A stretch of DNA of 64,000 nt from Sporomusa sphaeroides DSM 2875 (lineage in GTDB: Bacteria > Bacillota > Negativicutes > Sporomusales > Sporomusaceae). Both the position numbers and the translations under genes were made by a program. The notes under the pieces were generated by a model that made no database searches, was not told where the DNA came from, and saw only the letters and a program-made list of their open reading frames with translations. The DNA lies in NCBI RefSeq assembly GCF_001941975.2, contig NZ_CP146991.1:2634501-2698500 (forward strand), written 5' to 3'. How positions within the stretch are numbered: position 1 is the stretch's first letter; each line of letters begins with the position of its first letter. This document shows positions 35,790 to 44,490 of this stretch, piece after piece.

Positions 35790-36191
35790 CTAAAAATAAG
35801 CTTTTGTCGGTCTGCTCAGTGTTTTTTCCGCCCCAAGTATTTTCTGGTCAAATATAGAAATCTTGTAATCCAGGCGCTCCAGGACTTTCTGCATTTCTTC
35901 CAGTCTTGCTACAAGTTGTTTGCGCTGTTCGATAAGCAGGTCTTTTCTTGCTTTAAGTGTTTCCTCGCTCCCCCCCTCAAGATACAGCCTGACATACTCA
36001 ATCAGTACATCAACCGAAAGCCCTGCACCGCGCATACATTTGATGAATTCAACCCAACCGCAGTCTTCTTCCGTATAATCCCTGATCCCGCTTTTATTGC
36101 GGTTCACACGGGGAATCAGTCCGATGCGCTCATAATAGCGGAGCGTATCCTGGGAAATATCATATTTTTGACTTACTTCTGTAATTGTCAT
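35790..36191 (-). CDS. MerR-family regulator
   Basis: A 133-residue protein with the MerR DNA-binding domain (MTITEVSQKYDISQDTLRYY, then ERIGLIPRVNRNKSGIR), a linking helix and a dimerising coiled coil. It has no cysteines arranged for metal binding, so it is in the organic or aldehyde-stress group (AdhR/YfmP-like). Its own promoter has a 19-bp spacer with a dyad, so it probably controls itself. The same dyad is found before the GNAT gene at 2034-2882. The ATG has AGGAGGTGA upstream. Confidence 0.88.
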   Translation of the reverse strand: MTITEVSQKYDISQDTLRYYERIGLIPRVNRNKSGIRDYTEEDCGWVEFIKCMRGAGLSVDVLIEYVRLYLEGGSEETLKARKDLLIEQRKQLVARLEEMQKVLERLDYKISIFDQKILGAEKTLSRPTKAYF

Positions 36192-36217
36192 ACGGGTTCT
36201 CACCTCCTGCTACCGAC

Positions 36218-36248
36218 AGCATACCACCTGGAGTTGACTCTAAGTCAA
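36218..36248 (-). promoter_or_regulatory. MerR-type promoter of the merR gene
   Basis: TTGACT (complement of 36243-36248), a 19-bp spacer with the dyad ACTTAGAGT-CAACTCCAGGT, and TATGCT (complement of 36218-36223), about 27 bases before the start codon. Confidence 0.75.
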
Positions 36249-36405
36249 GTATAAACTATAAAAATACTATATTTTGCCGCAATGATGACAAAGAACTCCA
36301 GATAGGGAAGCTAATGCTGCACCTACCGGGAGTTCCTTGTCGTCGTAGTTCAATCATTCGCCTGATGAATGACCGATTAACACCTGACTCTTTGGGAACC
36401 AGTCA

Positions 36406-36585
36406 TCATTTTGCCGGCTCCCACTTACAACGTACAGGCGAAATGATGGCATTTTCCGCTTTCAATTCTTTAAATGCCTTATCAATATCCTTGCGGTCCA
36501 GCCCGGACAGTTTCTCAACCTCACCTGCGCTTAAAGGTTTGCCAGCAGCTTTCATTGTTTCAATAACAGCATTTTTAACACTCAT
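36406..36585 (-). CDS. 59-residue winged-helix protein
   Basis: The ATG (36583-36585) has GGAGG seven bases upstream. The protein begins MSVKNAVIETMKAAGKPL, followed by AGEVEKLSGLDRKDIDKAF and the end ISPVRCKWEPAK. This is the shape of a bare winged helix-turn-helix: two helices with a recognition helix and a short wing. Similar tiny regulators are found in clostridia and methanogens. It is transcribed toward merR and 215 bases before it. Target unknown. Confidence 0.75.
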   Translation of the reverse strand: MSVKNAVIETMKAAGKPLSAGEVEKLSGLDRKDIDKAFKELKAENAIISPVRCKWEPAK

Positions 36586-36633
36586 ACTCTAACCTCCTAA
36601 AATCTTTTACTATTTTTCCACTACCCAGTTAAA

Positions 36634-37121
36634 TTATGTGATTTGAATAGTCATTTGTCCCGGATCGACAATCTGAATCATACCACCCACGCGCACATTA
36701 ATTTAGCCGCCTGGTTCAGGGCTGGGCAATTGGCAATCATAACCGCAGCTGAACCTGGCACCCATGGGGCTGGGATGACAGGGATGCACGGCATCGGTGT
36801 CAATACGCCAAGCGCCGCCGCCGTAGCTGCCGCCACCGTTGGGTTGGCCGGAGATGAGCACATGCCGAAAAGCATAACATTGACCAGCGGCTTATTGTCC
36901 ATAATATTCGCAACAGGCATAGTTGAAATTACTCTGTTTTGTGGCAGCACGACCAGAGAAGATGGCGCCATACCGAAAGAACACAACAGCTTGGCACCGC
37001 CGCACACACACATTCCCAATGGCTTTTCCCCCTTCGCTTGCGGTTTCTGCAGTTCCGGCCGGTATGTTTTACCCATCGCCAGCTTGTCTGCCATATCCGG
37101 CTTGATAAGGTGTATTTTCAA
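36634..37121 (-). pseudogene. DUF4280 (PAAR-like) spike-tip gene with a late frameshift
   Basis: About 147 codons match DUF4280, the PAAR-like cap of contractile tails: CVCGGAKLLCSFGMAPSSL, SPANPTVAAATAAALGVLTP, MPCIPVIPAPWVPGS and the last metal-site part NQAAKLMCAW. Just after CAW the frame goes wrong: the expected G-G-M-I-Q-I-V-D-P-G-Q segment is present one base out of frame (near 36681-36690, in a run of G), and frame 1 stops at 36678. The gene overlaps the preceding spike gene (TTGA). A one-base loss in the DNA or an error in the sequence would both explain it. Confidence 0.72.
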
Positions 37122-37585
37122 TTCATTTTGATCATCGCGCCTTTTAGTTCCAAGATGCCGGCGGACTCAATTTTCATGGATGCTCCGCTAGTCAGTGCCG
37201 CCGTAACCGCTCCTTTTATCTGTAAAGCCTGCCGGGACTCCAGCGAAATGGTTTCGGCTTTTAGCGTGACTTTCCCCCCTTCCTGGTTGCCCAATTCCAG
37301 AGCTGCCCTGCCGCCGGCTGCGTGAAAAGAGATGCTGTTTTCGGCAGTTACCAAAATTTTTCCGTTTTTTCCGTCGATCTCCAACATATTTCGGCCGTCT
37401 TTATCCTGAACTATAATCATTTGTTGCTCATCTTCCAGACTAATTTTCAGGTTTTTCGGGGTATGAATCTCCAGACGTTCCTCATCTTCTTCCTCTACGA
37501 AAATAATCTCATGGCCGCCTTTGGTCTTGATTCGTTTCACCGTATTTTTTTCACCTTCATCCTGCCGGCTATCCTGAGGATTCAT
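37118..37585 (-). CDS. Gp5/VgrG-like baseplate spike protein
   Basis: A 155-residue protein that looks like the C-terminal beta-helix spike of phage baseplate protein V/VgrG: alternating short strands such as EIIFVEEEDEERLEIHTPKN, DKDGRNMLEIDGKNG and LKAETISLES. It lacks the OB-fold part of full gpV. It ends in the start of the PAAR-like gene, so the two would form a spike and its tip. A short remnant of another gene lies just upstream. No sheath, tube or baseplate genes are in the window. Confidence 0.7.
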   Translation of the reverse strand: MNPQDSRQDEGEKNTVKRIKTKGGHEIIFVEEEDEERLEIHTPKNLKISLEDEQQMIIVQDKDGRNMLEIDGKNGKILVTAENSISFHAAGGRAALELGNQEGGKVTLKAETISLESRQALQIKGAVTAALTSGASMKIESAGILELKGAMIKMN

Positions 37586-37600
37586 TATTTCAACCCCTTA

Positions 37601-37795
37601 TTATGAAATATGACAAACCGCAAATGTTTCATTAACATAGTGCTTTCCATATTGAAATTCTCCTACCTTAAAACTCATTGTACAGGTTCGCTTGTCAGCG
37701 TTAAAAGAAAAATTCAATAGCCATAATTCTCCAATCCATGGCAAAAAACCTTCCTCTTTGACAAAAACAAAATGTATATGATAAGCGCTAATGAT
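37601..37795 (-). pseudogene. 3' fragment of an unknown gene upstream of the spike gene
   Basis: A 64-codon frame without a plausible start reads LPWIGELWLLNFSFNADKR and FKVGEFQYGKHYVNETFAV before its stop, 16 bases ahead of the spike gene. It is probably the tail of the preceding gene of the tail-like cluster. I do not recognise the family. Confidence 0.4.
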
Positions 37796-37815
37796 TCATC
37801 AGGTATCAATTTTCT

Positions 37816-37847
37816 AAAAAAAATCGCCTAAACATAAGTTTAGGCGA
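37816..37847 (-). terminator. Terminator of gdhA
   Basis: A 10-bp perfect stem (37824-37833 with 37838-37847), four-base loop and eight T residues on the minus strand, about 125 bases past the gdhA stop. Confidence 0.85.
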
Positions 37848-37970
37848 ACATAAATACATACTTAAAATTTTTCCAGCCAGCAATCGCTTATACAGACTAG
37901 TTTGCGTAGCTATAACCGGCTTAAGCGGCGAATATCCTCTTTATGCTCAAGCTGCACTTAATGGCGCACT

Positions 37971-39326
37971 CTATACCACACCCTGCGCTTTCATAGCCTC
38001 GGCAACTTTAATAAAGCCGGCAATATTGGCGCCAACAACCAGATTGTCCTTATGGGCATACTCTTCAGCCGCCTGGCTGGAGTTTTTATAGATATTGAGC
38101 ATGATCGTTTTGAGTTTAGCGTCAACCTCTTCAAAGGACCAAGCCATCCGCAGGCTGTTTTGAGACATTTCAAGCCCGGAAACAGACACGCCGCCGGCAT
38201 TAGCAGCTTTTGAAGGTCCAAGATATACTCCGTTTTTCAGGAAGTATTCAATGGCATCGTTCGTGCAAGGCATATTGGACCCTTCGCAAACGAATTTCAC
38301 GCCGTTGGCGACAATCTTTTCGGCATCCTCGATAAGAATCTCGTTTTGCGTAGCACAAGGAATTATAACATCAACCTTAACGCCCCAGGGCTTTTCGCCA
38401 GGGAAGAATTTAACACCATATTTATCCGCATAGTCTTGAACCTGGTCGCGGCAAGATGCTCTCATTTCGAGCAGGTATTCAATTTTCTCGCCACTGACGC
38501 CATCCGGATCGTATATATAGCCGTCAGGACCTGAAAGGGTTACAACCCTACCACCCAGTTCAGTAACCTTCTTTACCGTTCCCCAGGTAACATTGCCAAA
38601 ACCTGATACGGCTACGGTTTTACCTTCAAAGCTGGTATCTTTGGACTTCAGCATTTCCTGACAGAAGTAAACAATACCATAACCGGTAGCCTCCGGGCGA
38701 GCCAGGCTGCCGCCATAAGTAAGACCTTTTCCGGTTAAAACGCCATTTTCATAACTGCCGATGATTCTCTTATATTGTCCAAAAAGATAGCCAATCTCCC
38801 TGCCGCCAACGCCAAGGTCACCGGCCGGCACATCGGTATTGGGTCCGACATAGCGATACAGTTCTGTCATGAAGCTCTGGCAAAAACGCATAACCTCGGC
38901 ATCCGATTTGCCTTTCGGGTCGAAATCGGATCCGCCTTTGCCGCCGCCCATCGGTAAGCTTGTCAGCGAATTTTTGAAGGTTTGTTCAAAACCGAGGAAT
39001 TTAATAATGCCGATGTTAACCGACGGATGGAATCTGAGCCCGCCTTTATATGGCCCAATGGCACTATTGAACTGAACCCGGAAACCACGGTTCACTCTCA
39101 CCCTGCCAGTGTCATCCATCCAAGGTACACGGAAGATAAATTGCCGCTCCGGCTCCACAATCCTCTCAACAATTCCTAGTTCAATATATTCGGGATTTTT
39201 TTCAAGAACAGGTACTAAAGAGCCAAGCACTTCCTGGACCGTCTGGTGGAATTCAGGTTCATTTGCATTTCGTTCAACAACGCGGCGATAAATTTCATCA
39301 CAGTACTTTTGAGCATTTGTAGTCAT
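37971..39326 (-). CDS. gdhA: Glutamate dehydrogenase
   Basis: A 451-residue hexameric-type enzyme close to the usual 450. The catalytic region PMGGGKGGSDFDPKGKSDAE holds the active-site lysine, and the nucleotide fold shows VSGFGNVTWG. It interconverts 2-oxoglutarate plus ammonium and glutamate, probably with NADP(H). The start ATG lies nine bases after AAGGGGG; a nine-codon longer frame runs through that site. It has its own terminator. Confidence 0.96.
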   Translation of the reverse strand: MTTNAQKYCDEIYRRVVERNANEPEFHQTVQEVLGSLVPVLEKNPEYIELGIVERIVEPERQFIFRVPWMDDTGRVRVNRGFRVQFNSAIGPYKGGLRFHPSVNIGIIKFLGFEQTFKNSLTSLPMGGGKGGSDFDPKGKSDAEVMRFCQSFMTELYRYVGPNTDVPAGDLGVGGREIGYLFGQYKRIIGSYENGVLTGKGLTYGGSLARPEATGYGIVYFCQEMLKSKDTSFEGKTVAVSGFGNVTWGTVKKVTELGGRVVTLSGPDGYIYDPDGVSGEKIEYLLEMRASCRDQVQDYADKYGVKFFPGEKPWGVKVDVIIPCATQNEILIEDAEKIVANGVKFVCEGSNMPCTNDAIEYFLKNGVYLGPSKAANAGGVSVSGLEMSQNSLRMAWSFEEVDAKLKTIMLNIYKNSSQAAEEYAHKDNLVVGANIAGFIKVAEAMKAQGVV

Positions 39327-39519
39327 GTTCCAATCCCCCTTAATATTTTGCATAATATATCCAATTCTCTGTACTTATATTATACTACCTTGGTTTGGAT
39401 TTTGTACACACAATTTAACAGAATTTTCACTCAGATACTCCTCTTTAAATCCACCGCTGAAAGACTACGTTTCTTTCCAGCAAACAAAATTAGGTCAATT
39501 CTGAACAACAACAATATTT

Positions 39520-39555
39520 GCAGTATTCATCGCTAAATTATTCGATGAATACTGC
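39520..39555. terminator. Hairpin downstream of receiver/PEP-synthase-like gene
   Basis: A 13-bp perfect stem (39520-39532 with 39543-39555). It is followed on plus by TATTTTTG; on minus the tail is weaker. The nearest gene it could end is the minus-strand gene stopping at 39682. The rest of 39327-39681 is A/T-rich and holds the gdhA promoter. Confidence 0.55.
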
Positions 39556-39681
39556 TATTTTTGTTGCCTGCAAAAGTAATATTGTAATTTTACAGGAAAC
39601 ATCAAAAATATTTCGCAAAATCATTTTTTTTATTAATCCTCTTTGCAGGTTTGTAATCTTCTTTGCCCTGGGAAGTCAGGC

Positions 39682-42627
39682 TTATTTGTAAATAATACCT
39701 TTAAAGCTTCTCCCGTCAATTTTTGCCCTAAACGGCTCCTGCCTCCTAACCAGCTTGACAAATTTGGTTTGCTGCAGGACCGGCTGGTTGAGCAGCCACT
39801 CCCAGTCAAGCATCCCGGCAGCTTGATTATCGTACTGAATGTGAAAATATCCCATGCCGGTGGCTGTTAAATTATGAAAAAAATGACTGCCAAGTGAAGG
39901 TTCCGGACGAAGGTTTTTCAGATCGACTTCCACGATGATCATAGCCCGGGACATTTGCTCCCAGGTCAAAGGAATTCCTAACCAGCGGTCTGCTGTTCCC
40001 ATTCTGCCAAAGCCAACGAGAATGCACCGGCGTCCTTCCCTGATCAGCACCTGGTTTAACTCACCAATCTCATTGGCAATCTGAACACTGTTCTGCAAAT
40101 TAAAGTCTGCCGGATCCACAAAAATGATATCGTGAATATTTTGGTAACTGCCGTTGCCAATGGTGTGGTGGCTGAAACACCAGAATGCCTCCGGTTCATC
40201 CATATTAACTTCAAAAGCTTCCCTGCCGACCACCATCGGCCTGATCTGCAGGAAATTAAACTCCTTGGGTTTGCTTTTATCCTTAGGAATATTGACAGCA
40301 AATTCGATTTCCACATCGGTGCCAAACGACTGTTTCCCCAACCCCAGCAAGTCTTTAATAATTTGCCTCAATGGCAGCCTATTATACTTAAGAATGGGCG
40401 CAAATGTCACCAGCTTTGGTCCTTGTTGATATATGTTGTCATAGATACAGTCATTTTCTACCGAATAGGTGCTGCCAATATACTCGAGTGACTGATCTTT
40501 ATGGGCCTGAGAAATCAACAGCTTCTTGTAAATATAATCTTCATCGGCCCTGAGCGTAATGTCGGCGGAATCCTTAAAATTTATCGCATAAAACGCATGC
40601 TGCGATTTTTCCAGATACTCCTTAGGGCCTGAAACAAGAGGGTTGAGCTTAGGATAAGCCGGAGAAAACCGGTATACCCGCTCACCTTCAACAATAGCTT
40701 TGCCTAATCCCAAGGCCAGACTTACGATTCCATCTTCCGGTTTCAGCGGATCATAAGGATAAAAGTTATAGGATTGAGCCACACCGGAAATGGCTGGATA
40801 ATAGTAATCACCATAATGTTCTCCGACTAATTCCTGAATCAGAACAGCCATTTTCTCCTCTTCGATCCGGATATCCGCATTCTTGGCGTATTGTACAGGA
40901 GCTGCATAAAACACCGAGGCATAGACCAGCTTAACCGCATCCTCAAGCTGCTTAACCCGAATTTCGGGGTCAGCGTGACAGTTTGGCACCACATAGGTAT
41001 TGTAGATACCGGCAAAAGGCAGTATCCGAGAATCCTCCAGGATGCTTGACGAACGAACCGCAAGCGGACATTTGATATATTGGGTCAGGACAAGCAGATT
41101 TTCCTTCGTACCAGCCGGTAAAGGGCTTGCCGTAAATTTTTGCGCAATCTCCGCTTCTGTCGGGCCAGTAGCCAGAAAGGAATACAGTTTATTTTCTTCA
41201 ATAAATTTTTCAAAAGCATCACTGCCAATAACAAACGAACGAGGCACCTTGATTTTCATATCTTCGTACTTATCTGCCAATTGGGCTTTGGCAATCATGC
41301 CATTCATGAAGGCGACCCCTCTGGCCTTCCCGCCTAAAGAACCTGTCCCCAGTTTTATAAAGGCATTCTCCATATCTTTTTTGGAAAGCCCTTCAAAAGC
41401 AAGAACCAGTCCGGATTGATACTTCTGAAAATAACCATTCAGCACTTTCAGGATATAGGCTCGGATATCAGCGGCACTGGATACATTCTCTGTATCCACG
41501 AATCTCAGTCTATCCGCCACCTCGACTTCGGCCCGGGCACGGAACCAGCGTGAAAAGTCATTTTTCTTCGCATGATAGTAAAGGCTTGCATCCGGCAAAT
41601 CACGGATGATCCTTTCCAGGTTGGTGATGTCAGTTGCCTTATCAATGACTCTGCCATCAGGATACTTAAATACAAAAGAGCCGAAACCGTAATTTTCCAG
41701 AATATATGTACGTATATTTTGCAGCAGTTTGGGCGAGTTTTTATTGAGAAAATCCAAACGCAGGGCTTCGGCCTTGGCAGCATTTTCCGCTTCCTCGGAC
41801 TGTAATAAAAACGGCAGGTCAGGAATGTTCTCCCGCACGATTTTGTTTAATTCAATACCAGCCTGGGGATGCAGTACCCCATTCTTGGGAAACCTCACAT
41901 CAGAAATTATCCCCAGCAAATTATGGCGGTACTTGCTGATAATTTCCATTGCTTCTTCATAGGTTTCCGCGAGAAGGATTTTCGGCCGCAGCCGTACCCT
42001 GAGCAAACCATGCTTTATATTCATGGCATGCAGCACCAGGTAGCGGGTCTGCGTCAAAATTTCCGTATAAATAGTAGGCAATATTTGCGAGTAATATGCC
42101 GGAGAATCATCCACCAAAAGGATGGCCTGAACACCCAGCTTACTGTCAGCTTCCACGTTTTGCTTGTCTTCGATGTATTTAATAATGGCAACCAGAACTT
42201 TATTATCTCCCGACCAGTGGAAGACCCTGTCTATACAAGAAATTGCCCGAATCCGGGCAATTATTTCCGGAGTGAGCCGGTCATAAGAAAGCATAACAAT
42301 CGGGATGTTTGGGTAAGCTTCGTGAATTTTTGTCTCAACCTCAAATGAACTCATATCGCTTATGCGGGACATGGTAATGATCAAATGGATGGGCCTTAAT
42401 TTTAATTCTTCCCAAGCATCCTCCCCGTCAGCTACCCAATGAATCCTGGGAATAAAAGGAATACTCAAATCATTGAAATGATGGTAAATCTGCTCGATTA
42501 ACATGCCATCTTCCTCAAGGACATATGCGTCGTATGCAGTAGATATCAACAGTATTTCCGTGACCCTGAATTTCATCAGGTCATGAATACCTGAAAAACG
42601 GGCTTTCATATCACCGAATCTATTCAT
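39682..42627 (-). CDS. PEP/pyruvate-binding protein with N-terminal receiver-like domains
   Basis: A 981-residue protein. The first 170 residues and residues 170-330 look like two response-regulator folds (LLISTAYDAYVLEEDG; ILLVDDSPAYYSQI with the DD pair, and LGIISDVRFPKNG). From about 430 a PPDK/PEP-synthase ATP-grasp domain follows (GSLGGKARGVAFMN, CPLAVRSSSILEDS, VLIQELVG, FLQIRPMV). The phosphohistidine and PEP-binding domains of real PEP synthase are absent. It is probably an ATP-dependent phosphotransfer or signalling protein of unknown partner. AGGAG precedes the ATG. Confidence 0.8.
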   Translation of the reverse strand: MNRFGDMKARFSGIHDLMKFRVTEILLISTAYDAYVLEEDGMLIEQIYHHFNDLSIPFIPRIHWVADGEDAWEELKLRPIHLIITMSRISDMSSFEVETKIHEAYPNIPIVMLSYDRLTPEIIARIRAISCIDRVFHWSGDNKVLVAIIKYIEDKQNVEADSKLGVQAILLVDDSPAYYSQILPTIYTEILTQTRYLVLHAMNIKHGLLRVRLRPKILLAETYEEAMEIISKYRHNLLGIISDVRFPKNGVLHPQAGIELNKIVRENIPDLPFLLQSEEAENAAKAEALRLDFLNKNSPKLLQNIRTYILENYGFGSFVFKYPDGRVIDKATDITNLERIIRDLPDASLYYHAKKNDFSRWFRARAEVEVADRLRFVDTENVSSAADIRAYILKVLNGYFQKYQSGLVLAFEGLSKKDMENAFIKLGTGSLGGKARGVAFMNGMIAKAQLADKYEDMKIKVPRSFVIGSDAFEKFIEENKLYSFLATGPTEAEIAQKFTASPLPAGTKENLLVLTQYIKCPLAVRSSSILEDSRILPFAGIYNTYVVPNCHADPEIRVKQLEDAVKLVYASVFYAAPVQYAKNADIRIEEEKMAVLIQELVGEHYGDYYYPAISGVAQSYNFYPYDPLKPEDGIVSLALGLGKAIVEGERVYRFSPAYPKLNPLVSGPKEYLEKSQHAFYAINFKDSADITLRADEDYIYKKLLISQAHKDQSLEYIGSTYSVENDCIYDNIYQQGPKLVTFAPILKYNRLPLRQIIKDLLGLGKQSFGTDVEIEFAVNIPKDKSKPKEFNFLQIRPMVVGREAFEVNMDEPEAFWCFSHHTIGNGSYQNIHDIIFVDPADFNLQNSVQIANEIGELNQVLIREGRRCILVGFGRMGTADRWLGIPLTWEQMSRAMIIVEVDLKNLRPEPSLGSHFFHNLTATGMGYFHIQYDNQAAGMLDWEWLLNQPVLQQTKFVKLVRRQEPFRAKIDGRSFKGIIYK

Positions 42628-42743
42628 AGCACTTCTCCTATTCCTTGAAATATCATCCCTGCTATCAGTATATACTAAATTGGCTTAAGAATCGATTAGA
42701 AACGGCAACAAAGGCAGAATTTTCAAACGTATCCGGCGTTAAT

Positions 42744-42962
42744 TTACTTGCTATCCACTGCTTGACTCTCTCTTGCCACCGGCTTAACGGCTTCCTGGCA
42801 GTCACGGCACTCCAGCACGAATAGCAGTGCATACAAATTGGCCATTTTGGCCATTAACAGCATTTCCTGCCCCGGCTGATACCCCTCCTGTCCGCGGAGC
42901 AGGTCGCCGCATTCTCCCTCCAGTTCAGCCAGACAGGCATACAATTGCTCCCATTCCGTCAT
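42744..42962 (-). CDS. Small unknown protein of the second fluoride operon
   Basis: A 72-residue helical acidic protein (MTEWEQLYACLAELEGECGD to ALLFVLECRDCQEAV). It contains three spread cysteines and no motif I know. The ATG at 42962 has AAGGGG upstream. It follows the PH-like gene by 63 bases without a terminator, so it is probably under the same fluoride riboswitch. Confidence 0.6.
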   Translation of the reverse strand: MTEWEQLYACLAELEGECGDLLRGQEGYQPGQEMLLMAKMANLYALLFVLECRDCQEAVKPVARESQAVDSK

Positions 42963-43025
42963 ATCATTCGCCCCTTTGCGCCTCCTTGGCGCTGTCAATA
43001 CTGTTTTTCCCCATCAGTGTACCGT

Positions 43026-43868
43026 TCATCCACCCCTGATTTCATCCAGTAGAGCGGCAAGAACCAACAGGGAGGATTGCGCTGGAGCCGAGAAATGTAT
43101 GGCTATGCACTCTCCGGGCAGTTTCAATTGCCAAACTCCGGTTTTATCCCATGTCGCCGGCTCCAGTTGCCATTCCTTGATTTTCGCCAGTGGAATATAA
43201 CGGCGTACCACTCCGTACCGCCCCATACTCCCGCCGCTGCCAGCATCACTCACGAAGATCAGTTCCCTGTCGGTCAGTACGCACACATAGGCTGCCGTCA
43301 GCCGACGACGGGAAAACAGAAAGTGCGGTATAGTGAGCTCTGGTTGATATACTGTGGTGAATACCCTCTCTCCCGGTAAAACACATTCTTTAGCATAATT
43401 CCAAAACCTATAATCAATTGCTGCTAAACTTTCCAGGGCTTCCTGTCCCTCCCCCCGGACCTCTCGGCTCGCCCCACCCCACGTCTGGCGCACAGCCTGC
43501 ACCACCTGCGTAAATAACGCCGCCGCCACCGCATTATACTCTACCTGCACTACTGCCGGCCTGCCGACCGCCACTCCACTTAGCCGCAGCCAGGAATATA
43601 AATGCACTGCCCCTTGCTCCACATAGTCCAGGTCGTCAAGCAGCCATTCACTAACCTGGACACCATCTACGGTATTTTCCAATACGCTGATTTTTTTATC
43701 ACACAGCATAGTTAACCGGGCATTCACCTTGCAACTACCCCAGCCATCGGGTGGCGAATAAATAAGATACGGCGGCAGCCGATCAGCAGGTACAAACGGC
43801 CGAAACAGTCCGGGTATCTCCTCCCAGTCGATCAGTTGCCGAGCCCAGACGTCAGTCAGTGACAGCAT
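43026..43868 (-). CDS. Unknown PH-like protein behind a fluoride riboswitch
   Basis: A 280-residue protein, apparently soluble. The last 110 residues look like a bacterial PH-like fold (YVCVLTDRELIFVSDAG, then YGVVRRYIPLAKIKEWQ). The first part has LENTVDGVQVSEWLLDDLDY and may be a second copy of the same fold. I cannot name the family. A perfect fluoride riboswitch with its terminator precedes it, so it should be switched on by fluoride. AAGGGAG lies four bases before the ATG. Confidence 0.75.
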   Translation of the reverse strand: MLSLTDVWARQLIDWEEIPGLFRPFVPADRLPPYLIYSPPDGWGSCKVNARLTMLCDKKISVLENTVDGVQVSEWLLDDLDYVEQGAVHLYSWLRLSGVAVGRPAVVQVEYNAVAAALFTQVVQAVRQTWGGASREVRGEGQEALESLAAIDYRFWNYAKECVLPGERVFTTVYQPELTIPHFLFSRRRLTAAYVCVLTDRELIFVSDAGSGGSMGRYGVVRRYIPLAKIKEWQLEPATWDKTGVWQLKLPGECIAIHFSAPAQSSLLVLAALLDEIRGG

Positions 43869-43899
43869 GATGCTCCCTTCTTTCCTCTAATACTGGAAA

Positions 43900-43973
43900 A
43901 TAAAAACTCCTACCGCTTTACGGTAGGAGTCATCACCTGGCCAGCCAGGATTCGGGCGAACTCCATCGCCCCA
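43900..43973 (-). promoter_or_regulatory. Fluoride riboswitch, second copy
   Basis: The minus strand reads GGGGCGATGGAGTTCGCCC, a loop with GGCTGGCC, then GATGACTCCTACCG. This enters a 10-bp hairpin (43906-43915 with 43921-43930) with a TTTTTA tail. It matches the copy at 35476-35550 in both conserved boxes. Confidence 0.93.
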
Positions 43974-44023
43974 AACTTTTATTTTTATTATTATAACAGG
44001 CTCAGGGAAAAAATGTCAATCCT

Positions 44024-44304
44024 CTATTGGCATGAATTTTCTGCAAAACTATTCCTTTTTTCCTCCCACAACCGTATGCGTTCTTCAAAACTCACCGCTT
44101 TATGCACTTGATGCAGCAGCCATTGATAGCCAAAAGCATCGAGAAATATAGCATTGGTCACTCCGTAATCAGGCAGTTCAGTCACTGGCTGAAGCTCTGT
44201 ACAGCCCGCGCTACCTCAACACGCTGGAGATCAAATACTTTTTCGTATAATTCCAATGCTTTCAGGCTGTCGGAAACAACCATGTCAATTTCTACCCCGG
44301 TCAT
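44024..44304 (-). pseudogene. VOC-family (glyoxalase/PhnB-like) gene with internal deletion
   Basis: The frame starts well (AGGAGG then MTGVEIDMVVSDSLKALELY, EKVFDLQRVEV) but stops after about 40 codons. Another frame takes over with the end of the same family: LQPVTELPDYGVTNAIFLDA, FGYQWLLHQVHKAVSFEER. The middle of the beta-alpha-beta module is missing, so the gene has lost some 70 codons and its frame. Confidence 0.8.
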
Positions 44305-44490
44305 TGTAAAGCCTCCTGTTACTATAGATTTAGGGACCTAAATAAAATCCTTTGTTTCAATTTTTCCACAATTAGTACTTGCTACTCTCGAAAGTAAGCT
44401 ACCTGACTGATAACATGAGCGGCTAACGGATAGAATAAGAAGGTCGGGCCTGTAACCATAGTGCTGACAATACTTCCGGGAGGACAAGAC

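Noticed and set aside
36185-36592. 135-codon plus-strand frame
   Set aside because: It overlaps the merR promoter and is opposite the 59-residue winged-helix gene, which has a good ribosome site.
36643-37131. 162-codon plus-strand frame
   Set aside because: It is the mirror of the DUF4280 gene; the minus-strand translation matches a known family.
37118-37585. Complete prophage or type VI secretion locus
   Set aside because: Only spike-type genes are present; no integrase, capsid, sheath, tube or ClpV gene is in the window.
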